A program made the position numbers and the translations under genes. The notes under the pieces were generated by a model. The model was given only the letters and a program-made list of their open reading frames with translations, ran no database searches and had not been told where the DNA came from. From positions 1 to 64,000 of the forward strand of contig JBJHBG010000002.1 in assembly GCA_050485385.1 (NCBI GenBank): 64,000 bases of DNA, given 5' to 3'. Positions 9,279 through 18,460 of the stretch are shown here, piece by piece; the stretch's first letter is position 1; every line of letters starts with the position of its first letter. The stretch comes from RECO01 sp050485385 (GTDB lineage Bacteria > Pseudomonadota > Alphaproteobacteria > Geminicoccales > Geminicoccaceae).

Positions 9279-10586
9279 ATGGCCAAGACCCTGCTTCCCC
9301 GTTGCGCCACCCTCGCCGATACCCGCACGGGCTACGGCGCGCGCGGTCTGATCCTGCTGCTCGCCGGGCTCGTCGCGCTCGGCCTCGCCTGGGCCGGCTG
9401 GGCCGAGGTCGAGCAGGTGGTGCGGGCGACCGGCAAGGTCGAACCCGCCGACCAAGTGCAAGTGGTCAATCACCGCAATGGTGGCCGCGTTGCCGGTGTC
9501 GTCGTGCGCGAAGGTGCGCTGGTCGAGGCCGGCGACGTCCTGATGCGGCTCGACGATGCGTTCGACCGCAGCGCCCTGCTCGAGTTGCAAGGCCGGCTCG
9601 ACGTCGAGCTTGCCCGCGCCGCCCGGCTGGAAGCCGAACTCAATGGCGACGACCTCGTCATGCCGGTTACGCTGACGTCCAGCCGACCCGACCTCGCGGC
9701 GGAGCAGGCGGCCCTGCTCCTCGCCCGTGGCACGGCACACGACCGTCAACTCGCCCAACTCGCCAGCACCGAGCGCAGGCGGGCGATGGAGGTCGAGGAA
9801 CGCACCCAGGACGTGATGCGGCTGGAGCGCACCCTGGTCCTCTTGAAACAGGAAGCGGCGGCAATGGACGAGTTGACGCGCCGCGGCCTGAACCCGCAGC
9901 TCCGCCAGATCGCGGTGCAGCGCCAAGTGGCCGACGCGGAGGGCGAGTTGGAGGTGGCGAAGAGCAGCCGCGAGGCCGCCTCGGCTGCCCGCGACGAGGC
10001 CATGGACGCCCAGGCGCGGCTGGCGGCCGACCGCGAACGCGACCTCAGGGCGGAGCTTGCCGCCGCCCGCGCCGAGGTCTTCAACCTCGAGCAGGCGCTG
10101 CACCGCCAGCGGCAGGTGGTCGACGAACTGGTCGTGCGCGCGCCGATCGGCGGCATCGTCAAGGACCTCGCCGTCAACACGCCCGGCCAGAGCTTCGCCG
10201 CGCACACGCCGCTCGTCACCCTGGTGCCGACCGAGGGGCCGCTCCTGGTCGAGGCCAAGGTGGCGCACAGCGACATCGGCAAGCTGCACGTCGGCCAGCC
10301 GGCGGTGGTCAAGGTGATGGCGTTCGACTACCTCCGCTACGGCCGGCTGGAGGGCGAGATCGTCCACATCGCCGCCGACGCCAACACCGACGAGCGCACC
10401 GGCGAGGTCGCCTACCGGGTGCGCGTGACCACCGACCGCCCGGCACTGGAGCGCGACGGCGTTACCTACCCGCTCGTGCCCGGCATGCTGGTCGACGTCG
10501 AGCTGATCACCGGCGAACGCAGCATCCTCAGCTACCTCACCGACCGCATCCTCATGCTCCGCGACGACGCCTTCCGCGAGGGTTAG
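9279..10586 (+). CDS. HlyD family type I secretion periplasmic adaptor
   Basis: A 435-residue membrane fusion protein that would link the inner-membrane exporter just upstream to a TolC-like channel. It has a short cytoplasmic N-terminus and one membrane helix (about residues 22-42). A lipoyl/barrel strand VEPADQVQVVNHRNGGRVAGVVVREGALVEAGDVL follows, then a long coiled-coil hairpin (about 100-290, rich in E, A, R and L) and a C-terminal barrel with VDELVVRAPIGGIVKDL and the HlyD signature region near YPLVPGMLVDVELITGERSILSYL. The gap to the ATPase stop is 5 bp, so the two are co-expressed. No outer-membrane factor or RTX substrate lies in the window. Confidence 0.92.
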   Translation: MAKTLLPRCATLADTRTGYGARGLILLLAGLVALGLAWAGWAEVEQVVRATGKVEPADQVQVVNHRNGGRVAGVVVREGALVEAGDVLMRLDDAFDRSALLELQGRLDVELARAARLEAELNGDDLVMPVTLTSSRPDLAAEQAALLLARGTAHDRQLAQLASTERRRAMEVEERTQDVMRLERTLVLLKQEAAAMDELTRRGLNPQLRQIAVQRQVADAEGELEVAKSSREAASAARDEAMDAQARLAADRERDLRAELAAARAEVFNLEQALHRQRQVVDELVVRAPIGGIVKDLAVNTPGQSFAAHTPLVTLVPTEGPLLVEAKVAHSDIGKLHVGQPAVVKVMAFDYLRYGRLEGEIVHIAADANTDERTGEVAYRVRVTTDRPALERDGVTYPLVPGMLVDVELITGERSILSYLTDRILMLRDDAFREG

Positions 10587-10689
10587 GGAGGATCGAGGGG
10601 ATCGTCGCCCCCTGCCACCTCGTTCGCCGACGCTTGGCCTAAAGGACGTGGCCGGCTACGCCTGTTGCCATCGAGCGGAGGCGGGGCGG

Positions 10690-11820
10690 GTGCGGGTTTG
10701 CGGGTTGTTCAGCGGGATCGGCGGGCTGGAACTGCCGTTCGCCCGCCGTGGCGGCGAGACGCTGCTGCTCTGCGATTCGTGGGACGCGTCGCGGGCCGTG
10801 CTCGAGCGGCGTTTTCCGCACGTGCCGCTGCATACGGACGTGGCCACCCTCGATGCGCTGCCCGACCGCGTCGACGTGGTCACGGCGGGCTTTCCCTGCA
10901 CGGATCTCTCCCAGGCCGGGCGAACCGCCGGCATCGGCGGTGCCGAATCCGGCCTGGTCGGGCACGTGTTCCGGCTGCTGCGGGACCGCCCGGTCGAGTG
11001 GCTGGTACTGGAGAACGTGCGCAACATGCTGGTCCTGGAGCGCGGCCGGGCGATGGCCTTGCTGGTCCGCGAGTTGGAAGCGCTGGGCTTTCGCTGGGCC
11101 TATCGGCTGGTCGATTCCCGCTTCGCCGGCGTACCGCAACGGCGCCACCGGGTCCTGTTCGTCGCGTCACGCGACCACGATCCGTGCGGCGTGCTGTTCG
11201 CCGACGAGGCGGGGCCGTTGCCCGACGCGCAGCTCAGGGACGACGCCTTCGGCTTCTATTGGACCGAGGGGCTGCGCGGCCTCGGCTGGGCGCAGGATGC
11301 CATACCGCCGCTCAAGGGCGGCTCCAAGGTCGGCATCCCCTCGCCGCCGGCCGTCTGGCTGCCGGGGGCACCGCTCGGCCGGCGCCTCGTGACGCCCGGC
11401 ATCGAGGATGCCGAGGCGCTGCAAGGCTTCGCGCGCGGTTGGACGGCGTCGGGCGAGCCGGACGGCCGTGGCGGCGCGCGCTGGAAGCTGGTCGGCAACG
11501 CCGTCACCGTCGCCGTCGCCGACTGGCTCGTCGGACGCCTCTCGCACCCCGGTGCGCCGCTCCTGCCCCCTGCCCGGAGCGAGCGTGGCTGGCCGGCCTC
11601 GGCACATGGCGCGAGCGGCCGCATCCAGCCGGTCGACGCCTCGCCCTGCCCCGAGCACCGCCCCTATCGCCACCTGACCGACCTGCTCGCCACGGACGGT
11701 CTGCGCCCGCTGTCGCATCGCGCCGCGGCCGGCTTTCTCGCCCGCGCCCGCCGCGCCAAGCTGCGCTTTCCACCGGGGTTTTTGGAGGACGTCCAGCGTC
11801 ACGCCGCCACGGTTGCCTGA
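10690..11820 (+). CDS. DNA (cytosine-5-)-methyltransferase, apparently stand-alone
   Basis: A 376-residue C5 methyltransferase that transfers a methyl group from SAM to cytosine in DNA. The GTG at 10690 is chosen over GTG 10648: GGAGG lies at 10677-10681, and motif I (LFSGIGGLE) then begins at residue 6, as usual. Further motifs are GFPCTDLSQAG with catalytic Cys70 (IV), ENVRNML (VI), GVPQRRHRVLFVAS (VIII) and KLVGNAVTVAVADWL (X). The target-recognition stretch between VIII and X is short. No endonuclease, Vsr or specificity subunit is next to it, so it is an orphan methylase or a relic of a restriction system. The last 22 bp overlap a convergent kinase gene. Confidence 0.9.
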   Translation: MRVCGLFSGIGGLELPFARRGGETLLLCDSWDASRAVLERRFPHVPLHTDVATLDALPDRVDVVTAGFPCTDLSQAGRTAGIGGAESGLVGHVFRLLRDRPVEWLVLENVRNMLVLERGRAMALLVRELEALGFRWAYRLVDSRFAGVPQRRHRVLFVASRDHDPCGVLFADEAGPLPDAQLRDDAFGFYWTEGLRGLGWAQDAIPPLKGGSKVGIPSPPAVWLPGAPLGRRLVTPGIEDAEALQGFARGWTASGEPDGRGGARWKLVGNAVTVAVADWLVGRLSHPGAPLLPPARSERGWPASAHGASGRIQPVDASPCPEHRPYRHLTDLLATDGLRPLSHRAAAGFLARARRAKLRFPPGFLEDVQRHAATVA

Positions 11821-13232
11821 GCCTCGATCCGCGCCGGGAGCTTGAGGCGGAAAGCCGTGCCGTCGGGGCCGGTGGACTCGAGCACCAAGTCGCCACCGTG
11901 GCGCTGGGCGAGTTCGCGGGCGATGTGCAGGCCGAGCCCGGTGCCGTTCTTGCGGCCGACACTGACGAACGGCTCGAACAGGTCCGCGCGCACCGCCTCC
12001 GGCAGCCCCGGCCCGGTATCGGCGATGCGCACCTCGACCCCCTGCCCGGTCGACGTTGCCTCCAGTTTGACGGCTCCACCCTTCGGGCCCATCGCCTGCA
12101 CGGCATTGGCCAACAGGTTGTCGAAAATGCGCGCAAGTTGGTCGGGATCGGCGGCGACCTCCAGCGCCTCGGGCACCGAGACTTCGATGCGCACCGTACC
12201 GTCGCCGCTCGACCAGCGCTCGGCCGCGGCCGCCACGAAGGGGGCCAGCGCAAAGCGATGGCGGACTAGCGCCGGCTCGTCGGCACGGGCAAAGGCCAGC
12301 GTTGCGGTGCAGAGCCGCGTGGCCCGCTCCAGCGCATCGATCAGTCGCGGGGCGATTTGCTTCACCTTGGGATCGGCGCTCACCTCGAGGCGGTCGGACA
12401 GCAGCATCGCCGAGGCGAGCACGTTCTTCAGGTCGTGGTTGATCTTGCCGACGGCGGCACCGAGTGCCGCGAGCCGCTCACGCTGGCGCAAGGCCGCACG
12501 CACGCGCTTCTGCATGCGTCTGGTCTCGACCTGGACGACGCCGATCTCGTCGCTGCGTCGGGTGGGCGCCGCCAGCGCGTCCGCATCCTCCGGATTGCGG
12601 CGGAAGGCGGTCACCGCGCCGGTCAACTCGCGCAAGGGGTGCACGATCAACCGTTGCAGGACGAGAAACAACGAGCCCGCGACCAGGACGGAAAGGAACA
12701 AGGAGAGCTGCAGGATGCGCCCGGAATAGGCGACCATCTCGCGGCACATCGCCCGCTCGGGCAGGACCACGTCGACCATGACCGTCGGATCGAGCGGCGA
12801 GGGGCCCACGACGCGGATGATCCGCTCGCCGGGGCTGAGCATGGCGACGAACGCGTTGCGGATCATCTGCGGCACGGTTTCGTCGGCGAGCCGATAGGTG
12901 GCATCCGCTTCGACCATCGCACCCAGTTCCAGCATGCGGTTACCGGCCGTCACGGCGATCGCCTGCATGCGTGCCTGATCGAGCAGCCGCTGCTCCAGCG
13001 TGTCGTCGAGGTCGGCATCCTCGCCGGCGAGCAGCAGCGTGGTCGCGAGATGTGCGGTGCCCAGGCGCTCGGTCAGATACTGGACGCGAAAGCGCGAGAT
13101 CGAGGGAACGTAGATCAGCACTTCGCCGAGCAGCACCAGGGCGATGGTCAACAGCAGGAGACGCCCGCTCAGCCCGCGCACCGGCGGCGGAACCTTCGGA
13201 TCGTTCGGGCGTTCGGCAATCGCGCCGGCCAT
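11799..13232 (-). CDS. Membrane sensor histidine kinase
   Basis: A 477-residue two-component sensor. GAGGTGA precedes the ATG. Membrane helix 1 is at about residues 22-42 and helix 2 at about 172-195, enclosing a ~130-residue periplasmic sensor of unrecognised type. A HAMP-like segment follows ([19 protein letters not shown]). The phospho-acceptor is His266 in INHDLKNVL. The ATPase domain has [10 protein letters not shown] (N box), DTGPGL (G1) and GTGLGLHIA (G2). No response regulator is adjacent, so its partner must be elsewhere. The 3' end overlaps the convergent methyltransferase by 22 bp. Confidence 0.9.
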   Translation of the reverse strand: MAGAIAERPNDPKVPPPVRGLSGRLLLLTIALVLLGEVLIYVPSISRFRVQYLTERLGTAHLATTLLLAGEDADLDDTLEQRLLDQARMQAIAVTAGNRMLELGAMVEADATYRLADETVPQMIRNAFVAMLSPGERIIRVVGPSPLDPTVMVDVVLPERAMCREMVAYSGRILQLSLFLSVLVAGSLFLVLQRLIVHPLRELTGAVTAFRRNPEDADALAAPTRRSDEIGVVQVETRRMQKRVRAALRQRERLAALGAAVGKINHDLKNVLASAMLLSDRLEVSADPKVKQIAPRLIDALERATRLCTATLAFARADEPALVRHRFALAPFVAAAAERWSSGDGTVRIEVSVPEALEVAADPDQLARIFDNLLANAVQAMGPKGGAVKLEATSTGQGVEVRIADTGPGLPEAVRADLFEPFVSVGRKNGTGLGLHIARELAQRHGGDLVLESTGPDGTAFRLKLPARIEAQATVAA

Positions 13233-13279
13233 CGGTCACCTCGTGGCGCAGCGCCGGGAACGTGTGCGCGACGCGCGGT

Positions 13280-13308
13280 TTGACAGCGCCGCCGCACCTC
13301 CTTATACA
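13280..13308 (+). promoter_or_regulatory. Strong sigma70 promoter upstream of rpmH
   Basis: TTGACA (13280-13285) is a perfect -35 box. TATACA (13303-13308) is a five-of-six -10 box at the ideal 17-bp spacing. The rpmH GTG is at 13342, leaving a leader of about 25 nt. It is the best sigma70-type match I found in the window and fits the high expression expected for ribosomal protein L34 and the genes behind it. Confidence 0.8.
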
Positions 13309-13341
13309 GCCGCAGCTGTTTTCCGGCGGAAGGATTCACTG

Positions 13342-13476
13342 GTGAAGCGTACCTATCAACCGAGCCGGCTCGTCCGCAAGCGCCGTCATGGCTTTCGCGC
13401 GCGCCTCGCCACCGCCGCCGGCCGCAAGATCCTGGCGCGGCGTCGCGCCCGCGGCCGCAAGCGGTTGTCCGCCTGA
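13342..13476 (+). CDS. rpmH: 50S ribosomal protein L34
   Basis: A 44-residue, very basic ribosomal protein with the family signature [20 protein letters not shown] near its start and [17 protein letters not shown] at its end. It starts at GTG 13342, preceded by AAGGA, because the protein always begins with (M)KRTYQPS. It is the first gene of the rpmH-rnpA-yidD-yidC cluster and lies 33 bp from a near-consensus promoter. rnpA begins 4 bp after its stop. Confidence 0.97.
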   Translation: MKRTYQPSRLVRKRRHGFRARLATAAGRKILARRRARGRKRLSA

Positions 13477-13480
13477 GACG

Positions 13481-13825
13481 GTGACGGGCCGCCTGCGGCG
13501 GCTCCGCAAGCGCGCGTCGTTCCTCCGAGCGGCCAAAGGTCGCAAAGTGGTGAAGCCCGCGTTCGTGCTCCAGATCGTGCCGGCCGAGACCTCGACCGAT
13601 GTCGGCGTCGGCTTCACCGCATCGAAACGCATCGGGGGCGCGGTCGCGCGCAATCGGGCCAAGCGGCGCCTGCGCGAGGCGGCACGGCTGGTGTTGCCGC
13701 AGCACGGCCTGACCGGACACGATCACGTTTTGGTGGCGCGAAGCGCCGTGGTGGCGTACCCCTTCGCCGCGTTGACGGCAGACCTCACCGAGGCACTGGC
13801 GATGGCACGGGCGCGCGAGCGATGA
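13481..13825 (+). CDS. rnpA: Ribonuclease P protein component
   Basis: A 114-residue basic protein that binds the catalytic RNase P RNA and helps mature tRNA 5' ends. The GTG at 13481 is preferred to an upstream ATG that would overlap rpmH. It gives the usual short N-terminus [16 protein letters not shown]. The signature [15 protein letters not shown] is near residues 62-76. Translation is probably coupled to rpmH (4-bp gap) and to yidD (ATGA overlap). Confidence 0.95.
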   Translation: MTGRLRRLRKRASFLRAAKGRKVVKPAFVLQIVPAETSTDVGVGFTASKRIGGAVARNRAKRRLREAARLVLPQHGLTGHDHVLVARSAVVAYPFAALTADLTEALAMARARER

Positions 13826-14079
13826 GGCGGGCGATCGGTCGCACGGTCGCGTGGCCGCTGATCGCACTGGTCGTGCTCTATCGCTACGGCCTGTCGCCGC
13901 TGTTGGGGAGGCCCTGCCGCTTCGCGCCGAGCTGTTCCGAATACGCGCTGGAAGCGCTACACCGGCACGGCGGCCTTCGCGGCGGCTGGTTGGCCTTCCG
14001 CCGCATCGTCCGCTGTCACCCCTGGGGCGGCGCCGGCTACGACCCGGTACCGCCCGTTCCATCACCCAAGCGCGATTGA
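13822..14079 (+). CDS. yidD: Membrane protein insertion efficiency factor YidD
   Basis: An 85-residue YidD/UPF0161 protein that assists YidC-dependent membrane insertion. An N-terminal amphipathic or hydrophobic helix ([19 protein letters not shown]) precedes the conserved cysteine region [19 protein letters not shown] and [14 protein letters not shown]. Its ATG overlaps the rnpA stop (ATGA), and yidC follows after 15 bp. Confidence 0.95.
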   Translation: MRRAIGRTVAWPLIALVVLYRYGLSPLLGRPCRFAPSCSEYALEALHRHGGLRGGWLAFRRIVRCHPWGGAGYDPVPPVPSPKRD

Positions 14080-14094
14080 GCCCCCCGGTCGGTC

Positions 14095-15810
14095 ATGCCC
14101 GAGCAACGCAACCTGATCCTCGCGATCGTCATCTCGATCCTCATCATCCTGGGGTTCCAGTACTTCTACGAGCTGCCGCGGATGCAGCAGGCGCAGCAAG
14201 ACGCGGAGCGGCGGGCGGCCCAGCAGGAAATGCTGGACGAAGCCATCCCCCCGGCACCGCGGACGGCCGCTGAGGCCGGCGTCGGCGTAGACCCTGCGGT
14301 CGAACCGCCGGCCGAAGCGCCCCGGCTCCAGATCGAGGCGACGCGCGTGCGCGGCAGCATCTCGCTGGTCGGCGGCCGCATGGACCAGCTCGAGCTGCTC
14401 GACTATCGCCAGACCCTCGCCCCCGACAGCCCGCTGATCCAGGTGCTGGAGCCGGTCGGTCGGCCCAATCCGTACTTCGCCGAGTTCGGTTGGGTGCCGG
14501 AGAACGGCGGCATCCGCGTGCCCGACGGCCAGACGGTATGGACCGCGGATGCTACGGTGCTGATCCCCGGGCGCCCGGTGACGCTCCGTTGGGACAACGG
14601 CGAAGGCCTGGTGTTCGAGCGGCGCATCGCCGTCGACGACGACTTCATGTTCACGATCACGCAAACCGTGACCAACACCGGTGGCGAGGCGGTGAGCCTT
14701 TTCCCCTACGGCCTGATCAGCCGCTGGGGCGACGTGCCCATCCTCGGCTTCTGGATCCTGCACGAAGGCCCGATCGGCGTGCTCGAGGGACGGCTGCAGG
14801 AGTACACCTACAGCAACGTGCGCGACCGCGGCGAGATCCCGTTCGAGAGCGACGGCGGCTGGCTCGGCATCACCGACAAATATTGGCTCACCGCCCTCGT
14901 CCCCGATCAACGGGCCGAGGTGCAAGCGAACTTCCGCTTCGTCGACGTCGGACCCGGCGGTCGCTACCAGACCGACTTCCTGCGCCCCGCCCTGACCGTG
15001 GCTCCCGGCGAGACGGCCAGCGTGACCGACCATCTCTTCGCCGGCGCCAAGGAAGTGCTGCTGCTCGAGCGCTACGGGCGCGAACTGGGTCTCCAGCTCT
15101 TCGACCGCGCGGTGGACTTCGGCTGGTTCTGGTTCCTCACCAAGCCCTTCTTCCACATCCTGCACTGGCTCTTCGTCTTCACCGGCAACTACGGCGTGGC
15201 CATCCTGATCCTGACGCTGATGATCAAGTTGCTTTTCTATCCTCTGGCCAACAAGTCCTACGTGGCCATGAGTCAGATGAAGAAGCTTCAGCCGGAGATG
15301 ATGAAAATTCGCGAGCGCCATGAAGGCGATCGTGAAAAAATGAACCAAGAAATGATGGCACTCTACAAGAAAGAGAAGTTAAACCCGGCAGCGGGATGCT
15401 TACCCATCATCGTGCAGATCCCGGTGTTCTTCGCGCTCTACAAGGTCTTGTTCGTTTCCATCGAGATGCGGCATGCGCCGTTCTTCGGCTGGGTGCAGGA
15501 TCTGTCGGCGCCGGATCCGACCACCATTTTCAATCTGTTCGGCATCCTACCCTTCGCCATGCCCCTGTGGATGCCCGCCATCGGCGTCTGGCCAATCGTC
15601 ATGGGCCTCACCATGTGGCTGCAGATGCGGCTGAACCCGACGCCGCCGGACCCGATGCAGGCCAAGATCATGTCGTTCCTGCCCTGGATCTTCGTCTTCC
15701 TGTTCGCGACGTTCCCGGCCGGGTTGGTGATCTACTGGGCCTGGAACAACGTCCTCTCGATCGCCCAGCAGTGGCTGATCATGCGACGCATGAACGTCCA
15801 GATCACGTGA
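14095..15810 (+). CDS. yidC: Membrane protein insertase YidC
   Basis: A 571-residue insertase/chaperone for inner-membrane proteins. It has the Gram-negative layout: an N-terminal helix (residues 4-22), a large periplasmic beta-super-sandwich domain (about 60-340), then the 60KD_IMP core of five helices (about 345-560). Recognisable parts are NYGVAILILTLMIKLLFYPLANKSY, the cytoplasmic loop QPEMMKIRERHEGDREKMNQEMM and GCLPIIVQIPVFFALYKVL. The codon mix around 15230-15400 is slightly less GC-rich than the surroundings, which fits conserved lysine/methionine residues rather than transfer. Confidence 0.97.
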   Translation: MPEQRNLILAIVISILIILGFQYFYELPRMQQAQQDAERRAAQQEMLDEAIPPAPRTAAEAGVGVDPAVEPPAEAPRLQIEATRVRGSISLVGGRMDQLELLDYRQTLAPDSPLIQVLEPVGRPNPYFAEFGWVPENGGIRVPDGQTVWTADATVLIPGRPVTLRWDNGEGLVFERRIAVDDDFMFTITQTVTNTGGEAVSLFPYGLISRWGDVPILGFWILHEGPIGVLEGRLQEYTYSNVRDRGEIPFESDGGWLGITDKYWLTALVPDQRAEVQANFRFVDVGPGGRYQTDFLRPALTVAPGETASVTDHLFAGAKEVLLLERYGRELGLQLFDRAVDFGWFWFLTKPFFHILHWLFVFTGNYGVAILILTLMIKLLFYPLANKSYVAMSQMKKLQPEMMKIRERHEGDREKMNQEMMALYKKEKLNPAAGCLPIIVQIPVFFALYKVLFVSIEMRHAPFFGWVQDLSAPDPTTIFNLFGILPFAMPLWMPAIGVWPIVMGLTMWLQMRLNPTPPDPMQAKIMSFLPWIFVFLFATFPAGLVIYWAWNNVLSIAQQWLIMRRMNVQIT

Positions 15811-15817
15811 GCCGGCG

Positions 15818-16504
15818 ATGATCGGGGCCGGTGCCGACGCGTTCGACACGCCCGAGCGGCTGGAGCGCGGGCGCTGGCTGTTCGCCCAGCCCTGCACCTT
15901 CCTGCGTGGCGTGGTGGCGGCCGACCAACTGCCGCCTTACGCACTGCCGGAGGTCGCCTTCGCCGGCCGGTCCAACGTCGGCAAGTCGTCGCTGATCAAC
16001 GCGCTCACCGGCCGCAAGACGCTGGCCCGCACCTCCAACACCCCGGGTCGCACCCAGGAGGTCAACTTCTTCGACCTGGCAGGCGAACTGATCCTCGTCG
16101 ACCTGCCGGGCTACGGCTACGCCAAGGCGCCGAAGACGAAGGTGGATGCCTGGGTGGAGTTGATCCGAGCCTATCTCGCCGGCCGGCCCACGCTACGTCT
16201 CGCCTGCGTGCTGGTCGATGCGCGCCACGGGCTCAAGCCCACCGACCACGACGTGATGGCGCTGCTCGGCAAGGCCGCCGTACCCTTCCTCGTGGTGCTG
16301 ACCAAGGCCGACTTGATCAAGCCGCCGGCGCTGACGAAGCTCTTGGCGGCGCTCGGCGACGAGTTGAAGCGCACGCCGGCCGCCTTGCCGGAGCCGCAGG
16401 CGACGTCGAGCGCCAAGGGGCTGGGGATTGCCGAGTTGCGCGCACGGCTGGCGATGCTGACGGAGCGCATCGACGAGGGTGACGCCGAGGAGAGCCGACC
16501 ATGA
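15818..16504 (+). CDS. yihA: Ribosome biogenesis GTPase YihA/YsxC (EngB)
   Basis: A 228-residue EngB-type GTPase required for large ribosomal subunit assembly. G1 is GRSNVGKSS (about residues 49-57), G2 the NTPGRTQ region, G3 DLPGYG and G4 TKAD, with SSAKGLGI as the G5 element. It starts 7 bp after yidC and its stop overlaps the argB ATG, so it sits inside the rpmH-to-argB operon-like string common in alphaproteobacteria. Confidence 0.96.
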   Translation: MIGAGADAFDTPERLERGRWLFAQPCTFLRGVVAADQLPPYALPEVAFAGRSNVGKSSLINALTGRKTLARTSNTPGRTQEVNFFDLAGELILVDLPGYGYAKAPKTKVDAWVELIRAYLAGRPTLRLACVLVDARHGLKPTDHDVMALLGKAAVPFLVVLTKADLIKPPALTKLLAALGDELKRTPAALPEPQATSSAKGLGIAELRARLAMLTERIDEGDAEESRP

Positions 16505-17412
16505 CCGCAGACCTGCCGCACCACCGCATCGCCGCGACGCTGATCGAGGCCTTGCCCTACATGCGCCGCTTCAAGGGCGAGACCTTCGTCGTGAAGTTCG
16601 GCGGCCACGCCATGGGCTCCGCCGCGCTCACCCGCGACTTCGCCCGCGACGTGGTGCTGTTGAAGCAGGTCGGCATGAACCCGATCGTGGTCCACGGCGG
16701 CGGACCGCAGATCAAGGCGCTGCTCGACCGGCTCGCCATCCAGAGCAGCTTCGTCGACGGCCTCAGGGTCACGGACGCGGCCACGGTCGAGGTGGTCGAG
16801 ATGGTCCTCGCCGGCAAGATCAACAAGGAGATCGTCGCCGCTGTCCACGAGGCGGGCGGCCGCGCGGTCGGGCTCTCGGGGAAGGATGGCAAGCTCCTGC
16901 ATGCGCGCAAGCTGCACCGCACCAAGCGCGACGCGACCAGTTCGATCGAGCAGGTGCTCGACCTGGGGTTCGTCGGCGAGCCGGACCATGTCGACACGAC
17001 CATCCTCGACCACCTGATCACCACCGACGCGATCCCGGTGATCGCACCTGTCGGTTTCGGCGACGACGGCCACACCTACAACATCAACGCCGACACGGCG
17101 GCAGGGGCCATCGCCGCCGCGGTCGGGGCGCGCAAGTTGCTCATGCTGACCGACGTGCCCGGGGTGCTCGATCCCGCGGGTGAACTGGTCAAGACGCTGA
17201 CCCTCGGCCAAGCGCGCATGATGATCCAGGACGGCAGCATCCACGGCGGCATGATCCCCAAGGTCGAGACCTGCCTCAAGGCGCTGGAGGAAGGCGTGCG
17301 CGCCGCCTACATCGTCGACGGCCGCGTGGCGCACGCCATTCTGTTGGAAGTGTTCACCGAGCAGGGTGTCGGCACCGAGCTCCTGCCTGGCGACCGCAAG
17401 CCGCGCGAATGA
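16501..17412 (+). CDS. argB: Acetylglutamate kinase
   Basis: A 303-residue amino acid kinase for the second step of arginine synthesis, ATP-dependent phosphorylation of N-acetyl-L-glutamate. Motifs are [10 protein letters not shown] near residue 29, [26 protein letters not shown] and the C-terminal [25 protein letters not shown]. The extended N-terminal helix ([16 protein letters not shown]) is the type found in arginine-inhibited hexameric enzymes, so feedback inhibition is likely (inference from the family). It is the last gene of this plus-strand block. Confidence 0.97.
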   Translation: MTADLPHHRIAATLIEALPYMRRFKGETFVVKFGGHAMGSAALTRDFARDVVLLKQVGMNPIVVHGGGPQIKALLDRLAIQSSFVDGLRVTDAATVEVVEMVLAGKINKEIVAAVHEAGGRAVGLSGKDGKLLHARKLHRTKRDATSSIEQVLDLGFVGEPDHVDTTILDHLITTDAIPVIAPVGFGDDGHTYNINADTAAGAIAAAVGARKLLMLTDVPGVLDPAGELVKTLTLGQARMMIQDGSIHGGMIPKVETCLKALEEGVRAAYIVDGRVAHAILLEVFTEQGVGTELLPGDRKPRE

Positions 17413-17445
17413 GCCGAAACACGGTCAACCGGGCGGCAAGCGCGC

Positions 17446-18312
17446 CTAGCCGGTCGGCTGGAGCCACGCACCGCGCCGAGCGACCAGATCGCGTCGCGCC
17501 TTGTCCCGATACATGCGGCGGTCGGCCACCGTCAGCGCAGCCTGCGCGTCGTCGGCGTCCACGTCGGCGTCGGCACCGAGCAGTGCCGTGCCGATGCTGG
17601 CCCGCAACCGGAGACCGTGACCGTCGATGTGCAGCGGCGATTCGATGGCCGCCCGCAGGCGCTCCGCAACGTCCTCGGCCAACAGTGGCGTAGCGATGCC
17701 ATGAACGAGCGCGACGAATTCGTCGCCGCCGAAACGGGCGACCGCGTCGTTCTCGCGCAGCGTAGCCGTCAGCCGTTCCCCGACCGCCTGCAGCACCTTG
17801 TCGCCGATCGGGTGACCGAAGCGATCGTTCACGTCCTTGAAGTTGTCGAGGTCGAGCACGGCGATCATCGCCGGCACGCTGCCGTCGTCGGCGATCCGCC
17901 GGGCGAGCCGGCGCTCCAGGGCGCGGCGGTTGAGGAGGCCGGTCAACGGGTCGCGCCGCGCCTCGCGCCGGAAGGCCCGAATCGCCTCGTGGTGCCAACT
18001 GACGTCGGCGCAGGTCACGACCCAACCGCCGCCTTCGCAGGCGCGCACCTCCAGCCGGAACCAATGGGCGGCCCCGTCCACCTCGACCGCGTGGTGCAGC
18101 GCTGCCCAAGGCGCATCGCCCGCGAGCACGCCGCCGAGTTCGCTCGGCACCCGCGCGCCGACGGGCGGCCAACGCTCACCACATCCTGCCGCGGCCACGG
18201 CACCGACGGCGCCGAGCGCTGCCCATCCTGCATTGGCCTCGACGACGATGCCGTCGGAATCGAGCCTCGCCGCCGCGAGCGGAATCGCATCCAAGAGGCC
18301 GGGGGTTGGCAT
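17446..18312 (-). CDS. Cytoplasmic diguanylate cyclase with PAS-like sensor
   Basis: A 288-residue enzyme that would make cyclic-di-GMP from two GTP. Residues 1-110 look like a PAS-type sensor (LDSDGIVVEANAGWAAL ... WVVTCADVSWH). The GGDEF domain follows, with RRDPLTGLLNRRALE, DLDNFKDVNDRFGH and an intact GGDEF at 195-199. An RxxD inhibitory site (REND, 186-189) sits five residues before it, so product inhibition is expected. No EAL domain and no membrane helix are seen. GAGGGG precedes the ATG. Convergent with argB. Confidence 0.9.
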   Translation of the reverse strand: MPTPGLLDAIPLAAARLDSDGIVVEANAGWAALGAVGAVAAAGCGERWPPVGARVPSELGGVLAGDAPWAALHHAVEVDGAAHWFRLEVRACEGGGWVVTCADVSWHHEAIRAFRREARRDPLTGLLNRRALERRLARRIADDGSVPAMIAVLDLDNFKDVNDRFGHPIGDKVLQAVGERLTATLRENDAVARFGGDEFVALVHGIATPLLAEDVAERLRAAIESPLHIDGHGLRLRASIGTALLGADADVDADDAQAALTVADRRMYRDKARRDLVARRGAWLQPTG

Positions 18313-18440
18313 TTGTGCCCCTCGAACGAGTGACCGCGGGACGGCGCGGCCTGCCGGTCGAGCGCCCGCGATCCTGGACGCTCTGCGCGATGGCTAGGCT
18401 TCTAGCAAAAAAGTCCTCGCAAGAATACGGACACGTCGTA

Positions 18441-18460
18441 CTCGGGTGCCGCTACCCGAG
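18441..18460 (-). other. Hairpin overlapping the S9 peptidase stop codon
   Basis: CTCGGGT (18441-18447) pairs with ACCCGAG (18454-18460) around a 6-nt loop. It straddles the TAG stop of the S9 protease (18452-18454). A run of six T on the minus strand lies about 35 nt further on, too far for a standard intrinsic terminator. It may instead protect the mRNA 3' end. Confidence 0.3.

Noticed and set aside
13233..13341. Replication origin near rpmH-rnpA
   Set aside because: No DnaA-box cluster and no dnaA or dnaN; alphaproteobacterial origins usually lie elsewhere.
18441..18460. Intrinsic terminator of the S9 peptidase gene
   Set aside because: The hairpin overlaps the stop codon and the T run lies about 35 nt away, so it is listed only as a hairpin.
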